A DNA stretch of 64,000 nucleotides, taken from positions 62,001-126,000 of the forward strand of contig PHBD01000018.1 in assembly GCA_002841865.1 (NCBI GenBank), read 5' to 3'. Shown in pieces: positions 62,612-64,000 of this stretch (positions within the stretch are counted from its first letter, which is position 1; each line of letters starts with the position of its first letter). The DNA comes from Deltaproteobacteria bacterium HGW-Deltaproteobacteria-19. Lineage in GTDB: Bacteria; Desulfobacterota; Syntrophia; Syntrophales; PHBD01. Below the pieces are notes generated by a model. It was not told the DNA's origin and made no database searches. It saw only the letters and a program-made list of their open reading frames with translations. The position numbers and the translations under genes were made by a program.

Positions 62612-63853
62612 ATGGATATAATTCACGTCATGAATGAAAATACATTGCCCCGACACATGATGGCCGCATTGAGCCAACGGCTGCGTGTGATGCCGGCTGT
62701 CGTGGTTACCGGCGCCCGTCAGACGGGCAAGAGCACTCTGGTAAAGGTGCTTACCCCGGAAAAGCGTTCCTACTTTTCCCTCGACGACATGGATGTTTTC
62801 GAACTCGCCAGGCAAAATCCTGAAGCCCTGGTGGGGGGTGCGGCGAAGGTGACTCTCGATGAGGTGCAACGGGAACCCGATTTGCTCCTCGCTGTTAAAC
62901 AGGCCATCGATTCCGACCGCCAACCGGGCCGATTTCTTCTGACCGGATCGGCCAATCTGCTCCTGATGAAGGGAGTATCCGAATCTCTCGCCGGTCGCGC
63001 CAGCTACCTCACCCTTTGGCCGATGACCCGGCGGGAACAATTGGGCTTCGGCCGTTGCGGACTTTGGGAAGAACTGGTCGCAGCGAATGACGCCGAATGG
63101 CCCGACCTACTCAGTGCGGACACATCGGGTCCGGAAGACTGGCAGGCATTTGCCCGACGTGGCGGATTTCCAACGCCCGCCGTCCACATGACCAGTGCGG
63201 AGGACCGGATGGTCTGGTTCGACGGCTATGTCCGGACCTACCTGGAGCGGGACCTCCAAATGCTTTCCTCCATAGCCGCCCTTCCTGATTTTCGTCGGCT
63301 GATGCGGGCAGCCTGTTTTCGTCTTGGCCAACTCGTGAACCAGACGGAAATGGCCCGCGACTTATCGCTGAAACAGCCCACGGTGCACCGCTACCTAAAC
63401 CTTTTGGAGACTTCATACCTCCTGATTCGGTTGCCAGCTTATTCGGTAAACCGTACCAAACGTCTCCTCAAGTCACCCAAGCTGTATTGGGGCGACGTCG
63501 GACTGGCGATGCACCTCTCAGGGATGGCCGAACCAACGGGCGCCTATCTCGAGAACATTGTGTTGCTTGACCTTCTTGTCTGGCAGTGCGGCCGGCTCAA
63601 AAACACGGAGATTCTCTATTGGCGAACAACCGCGGGCGAAGAAGTGGATCTGGTGATCGAGACGGAGGGGAAGGTGCTTCCCATCGAGATCAAATCCACA
63701 AACCGCCCGAGGATCAAGGACGCCATGAACCTGCTTGCCTTTCAAAATGAGTATGGCGCCGACGCACGTGCCGGGTTACTGCTGCACACGGGCACGGCAA
63801 TTGAATGGTTGACGCCCAAGGTTCTGGCGGTGCCCTGGTGGAAGGTGATCTGA
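62612..63853 (+). CDS. AAA-type ATPase with DUF4143 domain
   Basis: A 413-residue P-loop protein of the AAA_14/DUF4143 family. Walker A is VVTGARQTGKSTLVKV (about 31-46), Walker B VTLDEVQREPDLL, and the sensor-like RFLLTGSANLLLM follows. The DUF4143 part begins about 210 with FRRLMRAACFRLGQLVNQTE, a helix-turn-helix-like region KQPTVHRYLNLLETSYLLI and the nuclease-like end VLPIEIKSTNRPRIKD. Family members are common in accessory regions of anaerobes and archaea; the function is unknown. ATG 62612 is used; ATG 62630 is an alternative. No strong Shine-Dalgarno is visible. Confidence 0.87.
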   Translation: MDIIHVMNENTLPRHMMAALSQRLRVMPAVVVTGARQTGKSTLVKVLTPEKRSYFSLDDMDVFELARQNPEALVGGAAKVTLDEVQREPDLLLAVKQAIDSDRQPGRFLLTGSANLLLMKGVSESLAGRASYLTLWPMTRREQLGFGRCGLWEELVAANDAEWPDLLSADTSGPEDWQAFARRGGFPTPAVHMTSAEDRMVWFDGYVRTYLERDLQMLSSIAALPDFRRLMRAACFRLGQLVNQTEMARDLSLKQPTVHRYLNLLETSYLLIRLPAYSVNRTKRLLKSPKLYWGDVGLAMHLSGMAEPTGAYLENIVLLDLLVWQCGRLKNTEILYWRTTAGEEVDLVIETEGKVLPIEIKSTNRPRIKDAMNLLAFQNEYGADARAGLLLHTGTAIEWLTPKVLAVPWWKVI

Positions 63854-63891
63854 GACGGAATCGACCGATAGTCAACCGAAGGGACATCATT

Positions 63892-63984
63892 ATGAATCCA
63901 CTGAATCCGCCACCCTCCTTTGTCTGGCCTGAGCCTCGCGTGCTCGCGGAGATGTTTATCTACGAACGAGCTTTAGCCGAATGA
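63892..63984 (+). CDS. Possible 30-residue small protein
   Basis: An ATG at 63892 with GAAGGGA 9 bases upstream opens a frame starting MNPLNPPPSFVWPEPRVLAE and ending at TGA 63982-63984. It is short and unrecognised, and may be the start of a gene cut by a frameshift near the window edge. Confidence 0.25.
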   Translation: MNPLNPPPSFVWPEPRVLAEMFIYERALAE

Positions 63985-64000
63985 GAAGAGCAGATATTAT

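Overview
The window looks like a chromosomal segment from a GC-rich anaerobic deltaproteobacterium (Desulfobacterota), most likely a relative of the syntrophic Syntrophales. This is inferred from gene content, not from a marker gene: there is no rRNA, tRNA or ribosomal protein here. Pointers are ADP-forming acyl-CoA synthetases, four AMP-forming or related acyl-CoA ligase loci, an enoate/dienoyl-CoA reductase, multihaem cytochromes, a selenoprotein-type reading frame, and many short palindromes of the GGGGACAGAT type between genes.

Layout. 0.2-1.4 kb: PLP aminotransferase. 1.6-5.1 kb (minus): SH3-domain protein, M48 lipoprotein protease and CHASE2 adenylate cyclase in one operon. 5.5-12.6 kb (plus): ADP-forming acyl-CoA synthetase alpha and beta subunits, a secreted protein, a BtrH/DUF4872 protein and a Pat-like acyl-CoA synthetase/GNAT fusion interrupted by a frameshift. 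12.9-21.4 kb: a stress-kinase locus, with a PrkA(YeaG)-YeaH-SpoVR-second PrkA-like ATPase operon on the minus strand, bracketed by a full response regulator and an internally deleted paralogue. 21.9-24.5 kb: DUF4126 membrane protein and a dienoyl-CoA-reductase-type flavoenzyme. 24.55-25.25 kb: a composite inverted repeat made of two hairpin elements. 25.3-26.3 kb (minus): two YeeE/YedE half-transporters; the first has an in-frame TGA exactly at the conserved cysteine, followed by a bacterial-type SECIS hairpin. 26.6-29.6 kb: acyl-CoA ligase and FAD dehydrogenase. 29.7-37.5 kb (minus): lipoprotein, 1602-residue G8/beta-helix exoprotein and pentahaem cytochrome in one operon. 37.7-42.3 kb: caspase/FGE protein, POT transporter, Tat-exported flavoprotein.

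42.9-64 kb is accessory in character. It holds two AbiEi/AbiEii type IV toxin-antitoxin pairs, an ADP-ribosylglycohydrolase, an AT-rich island (about 46.9-53.2 kb) with a RecB-like nuclease beside a Gabija (GajA-GajB) anti-phage system, two more acyl-CoA ligases, an octahaem nitrite reductase, a cysteine-rich secreted protein, an ATC-hydrolase family protein, an exported Sm-like protein, a DUF4143 ATPase, and gene remnants (HNH-like, DUF3883 helicase tail, ketopantoate reductase).

The most interesting signals are the candidate selenocysteine YeeE/YedE transporter, the twin hairpin elements whose stems differ but still pair, the response regulator that lost its receiver core but kept its frame, the duplicated AbiE operator with compensating arm changes, and the surface operon combining a giant G8/beta-helix protein with a cytochrome. 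All statements come from reading the sequence; no database search was run.
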